From the NCBI RefSeq assembly GCF_020873875.1, contig NZ_JAHWGU010000018.1:62001-126000 (forward strand): a stretch of DNA of 64,000 bases. The letters run 5' to 3'. Each line of letters opens with the position of its first letter. Within the stretch, counting starts at the first letter, position 1. The notes under the pieces were generated by a model that saw nothing but the letters and a program-made list of their open reading frames with translations, was not told the origin of the DNA and did not search any database. Origin of the DNA: Actinoplanes sp. DH11 (GTDB lineage: Bacteria; Actinomycetota; Actinomycetes; Mycobacteriales; Micromonosporaceae). This document shows, piece after piece, positions 16,604 to 24,572 of the stretch. Made by a program: the position numbers and the translations under genes.

Positions 16604-17580
16604 GACGCGACCCGTTCACTGGCGACCCGGCGGCGGAAGACCCAGTAGGACCAGATCTGGTACGCGAGCACGCCGGGCAGCACGATCACACCGGCGATGG
16701 TGATCAGTTTCAGCGCCTCCGGGCCGGCTGCGGCGCCGTCCCGGGTCAGCGACCAGGCCGCCGACAGGGTGCTGCGCAGCACCACGTCGCCGTGCACGGT
16801 GAAGACCGCGACCACGGCCGCCGCCACGCCCGCGGCCACCGCGACGAACGCCGCCGCCTCCCGGGCGCGCCGGGCGAGGACACCGGTGACGAAGCTGAGG
16901 ACCGCGGCGAGCAGGATGACGCGGTTGCCGGTACCCACTCCGATGATCGAAAGGGCGACCGCCCCGCCGAGCCCGGCGTGCCGTGCCAGGTCGCGGGCCC
17001 GGCGGCGCACCGGGCCGGTGGTGCGCAGCGAGAGGAACGTCGCGCCCAGCAGGATCGCGGCGAGGAACGCGCCGAGCACGCCGAGGCCGGCGGCGGGGGT
17101 GAGCAACGGGTCGAGGCTGCGGCTCAGGCCGGTGCCGGTGACCTCGCCGTCGGGGCCGAGGGCGAGGCCGTGCACGAAGATGCCCAGCACCGCGCCCCAG
17201 AGCAGCACGATGCCGGCCGACGACGACGCCAGCAGCAGGTCGCTGCGGCGGCGCCAGGACGGTGCGTCGTGCTTGCCGCGGAATTCGAGGGCGACGCCGC
17301 GGATCGCGAGCAGCAGCAGGATCAGGACCATCGGCAGGTAGAGGGCGGAGAGCAGGGCGGCGTACCAGTCGGGGAAGGCCGCGAAGGTGACGCCGATGGC
17401 GGCGACCAGCCAGACCTCGTTGCCGTCCCAGAACGGCCCCACGGTACGGACCACGGCTCCCCGCTCGTGCTCGTCGCGCCCCAGCAGCGGGGTGAGGATG
17501 CCGACGCCGAAGTCGAAGCCCTCGAGCACGAAGTAGAGGACCCAGGCGAGGACGAGCACCGCGAACCAGAAAGTGATCAT
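16600..17580 (-). CDS. cydB: Cytochrome bd ubiquinol/menaquinol oxidase subunit II
   Basis: A membrane subunit of the quinol oxidase bd complex, 326 residues, with about eight or nine hydrophobic helices. It opens MITFWFAVLVLAWVLYFVLEG followed by FDFGVG, the family hallmark, and has FWDGNEVWLVAAIGVTFAAFP near residue 50. Its length is normal for actinobacterial CydB. It sits 13 bp after cydA and overlaps cydDC by a GTGA, so the three genes form one operon. Confidence 0.94.
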   Translation of the reverse strand: MITFWFAVLVLAWVLYFVLEGFDFGVGILTPLLGRDEHERGAVVRTVGPFWDGNEVWLVAAIGVTFAAFPDWYAALLSALYLPMVLILLLLAIRGVALEFRGKHDAPSWRRRSDLLLASSSAGIVLLWGAVLGIFVHGLALGPDGEVTGTGLSRSLDPLLTPAAGLGVLGAFLAAILLGATFLSLRTTGPVRRRARDLARHAGLGGAVALSIIGVGTGNRVILLAAVLSFVTGVLARRAREAAAFVAVAAGVAAAVVAVFTVHGDVVLRSTLSAAWSLTRDGAAAGPEALKLITIAGVIVLPGVLAYQIWSYWVFRRRVASERVAS

Positions 17581-17593
17581 GGGTTCGGAACTC

Positions 17594-19021
17594 CTAGTAG
17601 GCCGGGACGGGTTCGGGTTCGGTCTTCTCGGTGGCGCCGGTCCCGTCGCCCTCGAGCGGCTTGCGGGACAGGTGCATCACCAGCCGGCACCAGACGACGG
17701 CGAGCAGGCCGTAGACCACGGTGAACCCGGCCAGGGACGCGATCACCTCGGCGCTTGTCAGGCCGGGCGAGACGCCGTCCGCCACCTTCGAGATGCCGAA
17801 CGCCAGCCACGGCTGCCGGGCGGTCTCGGTGAAGATCCAGCCGAAGGTGTTGGCGGCCGCCGGCAGCAGCGGGGCCAGCAGGACGAACCGGCGGTACCAG
17901 CGGGGGTCGCCGGTGCCCGGTCGCAGCAGCACGGGCAGGCGCCGCAGCACGGTGAAGCGGCGCAGCTCGCTGGTCTTCCACAGGTGGTACGCCCCGAACA
18001 CCATGGCCAGGATGCCGGCGCCCATCATCAGCCGGAACGTCCAGAACGCCACCGGGATCATCGGGACGTAGCTGCCGGGACCGTACTGCGCCACGTACGC
18101 CGCCTGCAGGTCGTCGATGCCCTGCACGGTGCCGTCGAACGACCCGGTGCCCAGGAACGACAGCAGTTTCGGCACCTCGATGCTGAAGAACGGCCGGTCG
18201 TGGCCGAGCTCGCCGATCGCGAAGACGGAGAACGGCGCGCCGGTGGTGGTCTCGTAGAGGGCTTCGGCGGCGGCCATCTTCATCGGCTGCACGTCCGTCA
18301 TCACCTTGCCGAGGTGGTCACCGCTGATCACCGTGCCGAGGCCGCCGGCCAGCGTGATCCAGGCGCCGAGGCGGGACAGCGTGCGGAACGCGGTGTGCGA
18401 CCGGGCCTGCCAGACACCGATCGCCAGCAGCACCCCGCCACCGGCCATCGCGGCGCCGGCCATGGTGTGCGGGAACGCGGCGAGCACCACCTCGTTGGTG
18501 AGCAGTTCGGTGAAGCTGGTCAGGTGCGCGCGGCCGGTCTCCGGGTCGAGCGCGTAGGCGACCGGGTTCTGCATGAACGAGTTCGCGGCCAGGATGATGT
18601 AGGCGGAGAGCAGCGTGCCGACCGCGACGATGACGATGGTGGCGGCGTGCAGGCGGCGGGGCAGCCGGTCCCAGCCGAAATACCACAGGGCCAGGAACGT
18701 GGCCTCCAGGAAGAAGGCGAGCATCCCCTCGATGGCGAGGGTGGGCCCGAAGACGTCGCCGTAGAACCTGGCGAACGCGCTCCACCCGAGCCCGAACTGG
18801 AACTCCTGGACCAGCCCGGTCACCACGCCGACGGCGAACGTGACGATGAGCAGCTTGCCGACGAACTTCGTCAGGTGCAGGTACTTGTCGCGGGACGTGC
18901 GCATCCACGCCAGCTGGAGTCCCGCCGCCGTCGCGGCCAGGCAGATCGACAGCGGGACGAACAGGTAGTGGTAGATCGTCACGACCGCGAACTGCAGGCG
19001 GGTCAGGTCGAGCACATCCAT
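17594..19021 (-). CDS. cydA: Cytochrome bd oxidase subunit I
   Basis: Holds the hemes and the quinol site; reduces O2 to water with high affinity and little sensitivity to bc1-aa3 inhibitors. The 475 residues show the haem ligand His18 in VTIYHYLF, a second ligand in FPHTMAGAAMAGGG, the Met ligand in FWTFRLMMGAG, and GWIFTETARQPW of the quinol oxidase signature. The Q loop is of the short type. The start codon lies 13 bases from the first of three BlaI-type dyads, so transcription is probably repressed by the divergent BlaI-like protein (inference). Confidence 0.95.
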   Translation of the reverse strand: MDVLDLTRLQFAVVTIYHYLFVPLSICLAATAAGLQLAWMRTSRDKYLHLTKFVGKLLIVTFAVGVVTGLVQEFQFGLGWSAFARFYGDVFGPTLAIEGMLAFFLEATFLALWYFGWDRLPRRLHAATIVIVAVGTLLSAYIILAANSFMQNPVAYALDPETGRAHLTSFTELLTNEVVLAAFPHTMAGAAMAGGGVLLAIGVWQARSHTAFRTLSRLGAWITLAGGLGTVISGDHLGKVMTDVQPMKMAAAEALYETTTGAPFSVFAIGELGHDRPFFSIEVPKLLSFLGTGSFDGTVQGIDDLQAAYVAQYGPGSYVPMIPVAFWTFRLMMGAGILAMVFGAYHLWKTSELRRFTVLRRLPVLLRPGTGDPRWYRRFVLLAPLLPAAANTFGWIFTETARQPWLAFGISKVADGVSPGLTSAEVIASLAGFTVVYGLLAVVWCRLVMHLSRKPLEGDGTGATEKTEPEPVPAY

Positions 19022-19034
19022 CTCGGGGCCCTTC

Positions 19035-19085
19035 TACGACGCTTCGTAGTAGATACTACGTCGTGTAGTACGACACCGTGCAGTA
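19035..19085. promoter_or_regulatory. Three tandem BlaI/MecI-type operator dyads
   Basis: Three 17-bp dyads of 6-5-6 layout: 19035-19051 (TACGAC..GTAGTA), 19054-19070 (TACTAC..GTAGTA, perfect arms) and 19069-19085 (TACGAC..GCAGTA). The arms match the actinobacterial BlaI TACTAC/GTAGTA consensus. The sites fill the 75-bp gap between the cydA start (19021) and the blaI start (19097), so they cover both promoters. Confidence 0.85.
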
Positions 19086-19096
19086 GGATCTAACAC

Positions 19097-19450
19097 ATGG
19101 CGATGGGGGACCTCGAACGTGAGGTCATGACGAGACTGTGGGACGCGCGTGAGCCGCTCACCGTCCGCCAGGTGCACGAGGCGCTCAGCGGCGACCGCGA
19201 CCTGGCGTACACGACGGTGATGACGGTGCTGGACCGGCTGGCGAAGAAAGGCCTGGTCAACCAGCAGAAAGCGGACCGCGCCTATCGGTACGCCCCCGCG
19301 CAGTCCCGCGAGGAGATGACCGCCGGCCTGATGATGGACGCGCTCAGCGCCACCCCGGACCGGGACGCCGCCCTGGCGTACTTCGTGGGGCAGCTGCCGC
19401 CGGACGCCCTCGCCGCCGCCCTCAAGGCCGTCCGCCCCGGGGAGCCGTGA
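19097..19450 (+). CDS. blaI: BlaI/MecI/CopY-family repressor
   Basis: A 117-residue winged-helix repressor: MGDLEREVMTRLWD at the N-terminus, recognition region LAYTTVMTVLDRLAKKGLV (about 37-55), then a helical dimerisation tail. The family binds TACTAC-type dyads as a dimer and is inactivated by cleavage. It is followed by an M56 protease gene (GTGA overlap) and divergent from cydA. No beta-lactamase or penicillin-binding protein gene is nearby, so the target appears to be cydABDC plus its own operon. Confidence 0.92.
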   Translation: MAMGDLEREVMTRLWDAREPLTVRQVHEALSGDRDLAYTTVMTVLDRLAKKGLVNQQKADRAYRYAPAQSREEMTAGLMMDALSATPDRDAALAYFVGQLPPDALAAALKAVRPGEP

Positions 19451-20340
19451 CCGCACTCCTGCTCGGCGCCCTCGGCCTGACCCTGTCCCTGATCGCGCCC
19501 GGCATCCTGGCGAACGCCCGCTGGCCGGACCGTGCCCCGGTCGCCGGCGTGGTGCTCTGGCAGGCGCTCACCCTGACGTCGGTGCTCTGTGCGCTCGGCG
19601 TGGTGCTGGCCGCACCCGAGGAACTGACCCGGGCCGCCGGTGCGCGGCACCCGGAGACCGTTGTCGCGCTGATCTTCTCGCTCGCGGTGGCCGCGACCAT
19701 CGTGATCCGGCTGCTGATCTCGCTGGCCCGGGTGACGTCCCGGGCCCGCGCCCGCCGCGACCGGCACCGGACGCTCGCCGACCTGCTGGACCGGGCCGAG
19801 CGCCGGGAACAGACCGGCGGGGGAGAGGTACGGGTTCTCGACGGCGCCCTGCCGATGGCGTACTGCGTGCCCGGCCGGCAGCCGCGGGTGATCCTGAGCG
19901 ACGCGGTGCTCCAGGTGCTCGACCGCGAGCAGGTCGACGCCGTCCTCGCCCATGAGCGCGCCCACCTGCGGCACCGGCACGAGCTGGTGATGGAGTCGTT
20001 CACCGCGTTCTACCAGGCGGTCCCGGCACCGCTGCGCAGCCGGGTGCCGCTCGACGCCGTACACCTGCTGCTGGAGATGGTGGCCGACGACGCCGCGCGG
20101 CGCCGCACCGGGCCGGCGCCGCTGCGGGCCGCGCTGGAACGCATGGCGGACGCGGTGCCGTTGGCCGAGGGTGCCGTCGCCGAGACGCGGCGCCGCCGGC
20201 TGGACCGCCTGGAGCTGCCGGAGAGCCGGGTGTTCACGGTCGCCGCCGGAGCGGCCGCGGCGGGCCTCCTGGTGTTACCCACAGTGATCTTGGTAGTGCC
20301 CTGGCTCGGCCGGGCCCTGGACGCCTGGCCATTTCAATAA
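19447..20340 (+). CDS. M56-family membrane metalloprotease (BlaR1-like, no sensor domain)
   Basis: A 297-residue membrane protein with three or four hydrophobic helices (residues about 3-22, 33-55, 64-90 and 265-290) and a cytoplasmic zinc protease core. The metal-binding HERAH lies in VLAHERAHLRHRHE near residue 170; DGALPMAYCVPGRQPRVILSD precedes it. The extracellular penicillin-sensor domain of BlaR1 is absent. Predicted to cleave or inactivate the partner BlaI in response to an envelope or redox signal (inference from family and gene pairing). Confidence 0.88.
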   Translation: MTALLLGALGLTLSLIAPGILANARWPDRAPVAGVVLWQALTLTSVLCALGVVLAAPEELTRAAGARHPETVVALIFSLAVAATIVIRLLISLARVTSRARARRDRHRTLADLLDRAERREQTGGGEVRVLDGALPMAYCVPGRQPRVILSDAVLQVLDREQVDAVLAHERAHLRHRHELVMESFTAFYQAVPAPLRSRVPLDAVHLLLEMVADDAARRRTGPAPLRAALERMADAVPLAEGAVAETRRRRLDRLELPESRVFTVAAGAAAAGLLVLPTVILVVPWLGRALDAWPFQ

Positions 20341-20353
20341 CGCACCGTAATGG

Positions 20354-20377
20354 GTGGCGTGCGCACGGTTTCGCCAC
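20354..20377 (+). terminator. Weak hairpin after the M56 gene
   Basis: GTGGCG (20354-20359) can pair with CGCCAC (20372-20377), 14 nt after the M56 stop. A short T-run (20388-20391) follows about 10 nt later. Weak candidate. Confidence 0.3.
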
Positions 20378-20454
20378 GCGGATGACCTTTTGTTCGGCGA
20401 CAGGTGCCCGGTACGGTGGTCCCGGTTCGGCAGCCCCCCAATCGTCCAACCGGC

Positions 20455-20595
20455 CGATCTGACGAACCGCCGCCTAATCACACGCGTGAGTCGGGGACCC
20501 AGGTAAGTCCGGGGTGAAGCCGCTTTTTCGCGAGCGGCCGGGCAGCTTCCCGCCCGAACCCGTCAGCTAACCCGGTCGGCGGTCGAGTGGGAAGA
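20455..20595 (+). ncRNA. c-di-AMP riboswitch (ydaO-yuaA type)
   Basis: The leader before the NlpC/P60 gene shows the conserved blocks of this class: GGGGACCCAGGTAAG near 20493, GGGGTGAA near 20511, and CGAACCCGTCAGCTAACC near 20555. P1 can form between ACCGCCG (20466-20472) and CGGCGGT (20577-20583). In actinobacteria this class commonly precedes cell-wall hydrolase genes and turns them off when c-di-AMP is high. No terminator is visible between the aptamer and the GTG at 20613, so the switching mechanism is unclear. Confidence 0.88.
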
Positions 20596-20612
20596 AAGGA
20601 CAACGCACCTAA

Positions 20613-21587
20613 GTGAAACGGAAAGGCGTTCTCCGCGGTCTGCTCTGCGTGATCGCCGCGGCTGGAGTCGTTCTCACTGGTCCCGCCGTTGCCCACGCCG
20701 AGCCCACGCCGGCGAGCGTCGAGAAGAAGATCGACGAGCAGTGGAACAAGCTCGAACCCGTCATCGAGGAGTACAACTCGGTGCACTCCAAGCTGAAGAA
20801 GCTGCGCAAGCAGCAGGCCTCGCTGGAGAAGACGCTGACGCCGCTGCAGGTGAAGGTGGACGTCGCCATGGCCCAGGTTCGGGGCATGGCCGTCGACGCG
20901 TACATGCAGGGCCCGCCGAACGCGTTCAACGCGATGCTGATGTCCGGGTCGCCGACCGGGCTGACCGAGAAGCTCTCGCTGCTCGACCAGCTCGCTCAGC
21001 GCCAGACGGAATCGATCGAGGACGTGGCCAAGCTCCGCGACAAGTACGCCGCGGACAAGGCGAAGGTGGACCAGCTCGCGACGGAGATCGCCGCCCGGGA
21101 CAAGGACCTGGCGGCGAAGAAGAAGGCCATCGAGAAAGAGATCGACGACCTTCAGAAACTCCGGATCGACGCGTACGGCACGGCGGACGTCGACGACGGC
21201 CCGCTGCGCACCGGCCCCTGCCCGGTCACCTACACCAACGACAAGGGCGGTCGCGCGGCTCAGAAGGCGTGCGACCTCATCGGTAAGCCGTACGTCTTCG
21301 GTTCCAACGGCCCGAACAGTTACGACTGTTCCGGTCTGACGCAGAAGGCATGGGCGTCGGTCGGTGTGCACCTCGAGCACTACACGAAGGACCAGTACGG
21401 TTCGACCAGATCGGTCAGCCGCAGCGAGTTGAAGCCCGGTGATCTGGTCTTCTACTTCGCCGATGTCCACCACGTGGCCATCTACATCGGTGGTGGCATG
21501 GTGGTCCACGCGCCGCACACGGGCGACCACGTGCGGATGGCGACGATCGATCGCGGTCCGATTGCGGGATACCGCCGGCCCGCCTAG
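20613..21587 (+). CDS. Secreted NlpC/P60 peptidoglycan endopeptidase
   Basis: A cell-wall hydrolase cleaving stem peptides (D-Glu to diamino acid bonds in characterised relatives). Of 324 residues, 1-29 form a signal peptide ending AHAE. About 35-180 is a Lys/Glu-rich coiled coil as in RipA-type enzymes, and about 210-324 is the NlpC/P60 domain with the catalytic Cys in SYDCSGL (near 238) and His in DVHHVAIYIG. The GTG start follows GAAAGGA and sits just below the c-di-AMP riboswitch. It is monocistronic, ended by a strong hairpin. Confidence 0.93.
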   Translation: MKRKGVLRGLLCVIAAAGVVLTGPAVAHAEPTPASVEKKIDEQWNKLEPVIEEYNSVHSKLKKLRKQQASLEKTLTPLQVKVDVAMAQVRGMAVDAYMQGPPNAFNAMLMSGSPTGLTEKLSLLDQLAQRQTESIEDVAKLRDKYAADKAKVDQLATEIAARDKDLAAKKKAIEKEIDDLQKLRIDAYGTADVDDGPLRTGPCPVTYTNDKGGRAAQKACDLIGKPYVFGSNGPNSYDCSGLTQKAWASVGVHLEHYTKDQYGSTRSVSRSELKPGDLVFYFADVHHVAIYIGGGMVVHAPHTGDHVRMATIDRGPIAGYRRPA

Positions 21588-21601
21588 GAAATGAACGCGA
21601 G

Positions 21602-21638
21602 AAGGCCGTTCCTGCGCTTTTGCGGGGGCGGCCTTTTT
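21602..21638 (+). terminator. Rho-independent terminator after NlpC/P60 gene
   Basis: AAGGCCG (21602-21608) pairs with CGGCCTT (21629-21635); inner CCTGCGC/GCGGGGG can extend the stem. A five-T run follows immediately. It lies 14 nt after the stop codon. Confidence 0.88.
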
Positions 21639-21754
21639 GCGGGGTACGCCTACCCTGCGTGACCGTTCTCACAGCAGTTTCCGGCTGTCCGCAGCGTCGC
21701 TTTCGCGGGCGGCACCCCCGGGCTCCTGGCCCGGCCGGGGCATAATCGCCTGTC

Positions 21755-23071
21755 ATGAGCGACGCCTTGATCGACAGCCTCACCGCCGCGGTGCAGGCCC
21801 GCCCCGACGACCTCCCGCTGCGCCTGCACCTGGCCGAGCTGCTGGTCTCGGTGGGCCGGGGCGCCGAGGCCATCGCGCACGCCGCTCAGGTCCTCGCCCG
21901 CGAACCCGGCAACCCGGCTGCCCAGCAGCTGATGGCCCGCGCCCTCGGCCCCGCGCCGGCCGCGCCCGCCGGTCCGCCGCCCGCTTCGCCCGCCACCCCG
22001 CCCACCGGCGCGCCCGGCACCCCGCCTGCCGCGGCCCCGCCCGGCACCCCGCCCGCGGCGGCCCCGCCCGGCGCGTCCCGGTCCGGCGTCGACTGGGCCG
22101 CGCTGGAGGAGCAGTTCGGCGACGTGGTGCCACCCCGGTTCGCCCGGCAGCCCGCCGGCGGCGAACCGGACCCGGCCGGCGGCCACCAGGACCGGGTCTT
22201 CGACGTGGAACGCTCCACCGTCACCCTCGCCGACGTCGGTGGGATGGCCGACGTCAAGAAACGCCTCGAAGTCTCCTTCCTCGGCCCGCTGCGCAACCCG
22301 AAACTGCGTTCGCTGTTCGGCAAGAGCCTCCGCGGCGGCCTGCTGCTCTACGGCCCGCCCGGCTGCGGCAAGACGTTCCTGGCCCGGGCGGTCGCGGGGG
22401 AGATGGGTGCCGCGTTCATCTCGCTGAGCATCACCGACGTGCTGAACATGTGGGTCGGCAGCTCCGAACGCAACCTGCACGACCTGTTCGAGTCGGCGCG
22501 CGGCCACGCGCCGTGCGTGCTGTTCCTCGACGAGATCGACGCGCTCGGGCACAAGCGCAGCCAGTTGCAGTCGTCCATGCGTACCGTCGTGAACCAGCTG
22601 CTCACCGAGCTGGACGGGGTGGAGGGCGGCAACGACGGGGTGTTCGTGCTGGCCGCCACGAACGCGCCCTGGGACGTCGACTCGGCGCTGCGGCGGCCGG
22701 GACGCCTGGACCGTACCGTCCTGGTGCTGCCGCCGGACCGTACCGCCCGGGCCTCGATCCTGGAATTCCACCTGCGGGACCGCCCGGTCGCCGGCATCGA
22801 CCTGGACGCCGTCGCCGCCGCGACCGAGCACTACTCCGGCGCGGACCTGGCGCACCTGTGCGAGACCGCCGCCGAGTACGCGATGCGCGACTCGATCGCC
22901 ACCGGCGAGATCCGCATGATCGGGCAGGCCGACATGCTGGCGGCGGCCCGCGAGGTGCGCCCGTCGACGGACGCGTGGTTCGCCACCGCCCGCAACGTCG
23001 CGATGTTCGCCAACGAGAGCGGCGAGTACGACGACCTGGCGGCGTACCTGAAGAAGCGCAAGGTGCGGTGA
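21755..23071 (+). CDS. AAA+ ATPase with N-terminal TPR-like region (CDC48-type single ring)
   Basis: A 438-residue protein. Residues 1-65 look like one or two TPR units (LRLHLAELLVSVGRGAEAIAHAAQVL), followed by a Pro/Ala-rich linker (70-115). The classic AAA module is at 165-430: ADVGGMADVKKRLE, Walker A GPPGCGKT near 200, Walker B LFLDEID near 256, sensor ATNAPW, and arginine finger region RRPGRLD. It resembles one CDC48/FtsH-type ring without a protease. Overlap (GTGA) with a TPR membrane protein suggests the two act together, perhaps unfolding or dismantling a client at the membrane. Client unknown. Confidence 0.88.
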   Translation: MSDALIDSLTAAVQARPDDLPLRLHLAELLVSVGRGAEAIAHAAQVLAREPGNPAAQQLMARALGPAPAAPAGPPPASPATPPTGAPGTPPAAAPPGTPPAAAPPGASRSGVDWAALEEQFGDVVPPRFARQPAGGEPDPAGGHQDRVFDVERSTVTLADVGGMADVKKRLEVSFLGPLRNPKLRSLFGKSLRGGLLLYGPPGCGKTFLARAVAGEMGAAFISLSITDVLNMWVGSSERNLHDLFESARGHAPCVLFLDEIDALGHKRSQLQSSMRTVVNQLLTELDGVEGGNDGVFVLAATNAPWDVDSALRRPGRLDRTVLVLPPDRTARASILEFHLRDRPVAGIDLDAVAAATEHYSGADLAHLCETAAEYAMRDSIATGEIRMIGQADMLAAAREVRPSTDAWFATARNVAMFANESGEYDDLAAYLKKRKVR

Positions 23072-24180
23072 CCCCCGCCGCGCGGGCCCGGGTGCTCGCC
23101 GACCTCGGCCGGCTGGCCGACGCGGAGACCGAGGTGCGTGCCGGCCTGGTCGCGGCGCCGTCCGATCCGGAGCTGCTGGCCCTGCTTGCCGGCCTGCTAC
23201 GCCTGCGGGGCCGCCGCGACGAGGCCCTGCGGGCGGCGGACGCGGCGGTCCGGGCGGCGCCGGACCTGGCCGGCACCCACATCGAACGCGCCGAGTGCCT
23301 GCTGCTGATACCCGCCCCCGGCTCGGCTTCGCGCCGGGACCGGCCCTCCACCGACGAGGAGTGGGCGCCCGCGGGTGCGGCCGACAACTGGGCCCGCCTC
23401 GGCGTGGCGGATGAGCGGGCTCGGCTCGGCGAGGCGGTGCGGGAGGCTGAGGAGGCCGTGCGGCTGGAGCCGGGGCACGCGCCGGCGCACCGGGTCCTGG
23501 CGCGCGCGCTCGCCGCCCGCCGGCAGTTCGGCCCGGCCCGCGCGGCGGTGCGGCGGGCGCTGGAGCTGGACCCGCGTTCGGTGCCGGACCTGCTCACCCT
23601 CGCCGAGATCGAACGGCACGCCGGGCGGCGCAAGGCGGCCCGGGCGGCGGCCGCGGCGGCTCTCGCGCAGGATCCCGGCAACCCCGACGGCCGCTGGCTG
23701 ATCGCCCTGCTCGACGCGGAACGGCTCCGGGTCCGCGCTTCGATGACCGGCCTGCGCGCGCTCGCGGCCGACCACCCGGACCGGCTCGACATCACCGCCC
23801 TGACCTGGCCGATCCGGGGCCTGCTCGGCGGTCTGCGACGCGGTCTCGGCACCGGGGTCCCTCTGGTGACGCTGCTCGCCGCCGTCGCCCACGTCTGGCC
23901 GTCCTGGCAGCTCGCCGCCCACGCCATCGCCGCGACGGTCGCGCTGGTGATGATCGGTTTCAGTCTCCGGGTCCTGATCCCGGCCGGCGTCCTGCCCTGG
24001 CGCTGCCTGAACCTGCTGGCGGCCCGCACACGCCGGGCCGTGGCAACCGGCTGGGGTGCGGCGGGCGCGACGGTGGCGCTGCTCATCGCGTACGGCCTGA
24101 CCACGCACCCCCTCCTCCCGATCGCCGCGTTCGTCCCGCTCGCCGTGCTGGCCGCCGCCGGGCGGGCGGACCGCGCATGA
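23068..24180 (+). CDS. TPR-repeat membrane protein, partner of the AAA+ ATPase
   Basis: A 370-residue protein translated from a GTG overlapping the ATPase stop. Residues 1-225 are helical TPR units (ARVLADLGRLADAETEVRAGL; EALRAADAAVRAAPDLAGTHIERAE; AVREAEEAVRLEPGHAPAHRVLARAL). Residues about 260-365 hold three or four hydrophobic helices. The last codons form part of a 36-bp tandem duplication that continues past the stop. Function unknown; the coupling to an AAA+ ATPase suggests an adaptor or anchor. Confidence 0.8.
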   Translation: MTPAARARVLADLGRLADAETEVRAGLVAAPSDPELLALLAGLLRLRGRRDEALRAADAAVRAAPDLAGTHIERAECLLLIPAPGSASRRDRPSTDEEWAPAGAADNWARLGVADERARLGEAVREAEEAVRLEPGHAPAHRVLARALAARRQFGPARAAVRRALELDPRSVPDLLTLAEIERHAGRRKAARAAAAAALAQDPGNPDGRWLIALLDAERLRVRASMTGLRALAADHPDRLDITALTWPIRGLLGGLRRGLGTGVPLVTLLAAVAHVWPSWQLAAHAIAATVALVMIGFSLRVLIPAGVLPWRCLNLLAARTRRAVATGWGAAGATVALLIAYGLTTHPLLPIAAFVPLAVLAAAGRADRA

Positions 24181-24234
24181 GGATCTGCTTACCGCCGGCG
24201 GGCGGACCGCGCATGAGCACCTTCTTACCGCTGG
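24163..24234. repeat. 36-bp tandem duplication spanning the TPR gene stop codon
   Basis: CGGGCGGACCGCGCATGA at 24163-24180 (containing the stop) recurs perfectly at 24199-24216. The following 18 bases are similar, including a shared CTTACCGC. The second copy repeats the stop codon context in non-coding DNA. Confidence 0.75.
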
Positions 24235-24572
24235 GCGCGCCGGCCGCGTGTGAGCGCTTGAGCGCGGCCGGGTGCGGCGCGTGCGTGTGACGCACATGAA
24301 CGCCGGGTTGCCGATGCGCGATAGATCACTCGACGCCGGGTAAAACTTGCACAAAGCGCAAGATCTCCGGATGCTGGTCCTGGCGGAGATCGACAGGTCC
24401 GGAGCCCGCCGGTCCCGCGCACCGGCCGGCTCCCGCGCCGGTCCGTCCCACCCGCGCCGGCCCATCCCCACGCGGCGTCCGGACGTCCCCCCGCGGACCG
24501 GCACCCCTCGCGCGGACCACCCCTGCCGCGCGCCGGCCCGAACCGCGCCGGGTGATCCTCCAGGAGCGTGCC
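24181..24572. other. Non-coding stretch before the PAP2 gene
   Basis: About 390 bp without a supported gene. It contains the second copy of the 36-bp duplication, a dyad CTTGC-7-GCAAG at 24346-24362 in the least GC-rich part (promoter candidate), and then about 150 bp of C-rich, repeat-poor sequence. No RNA gene or terminator with a T-run was seen. Confidence 0.5.

Noticed and set aside
12800..16648. A 1282-codon open frame on the + strand
   Set aside because: It mirrors cydDC on the other strand; composition is Arg/Gly/Pro-rich and has no recognisable domain. Long shadows are normal at this GC content.
19097..20340. BlaI/M56 pair considered as beta-lactam resistance
   Set aside because: No beta-lactamase or PBP gene nearby and no penicillin-sensor domain; the operators lie at cydA.
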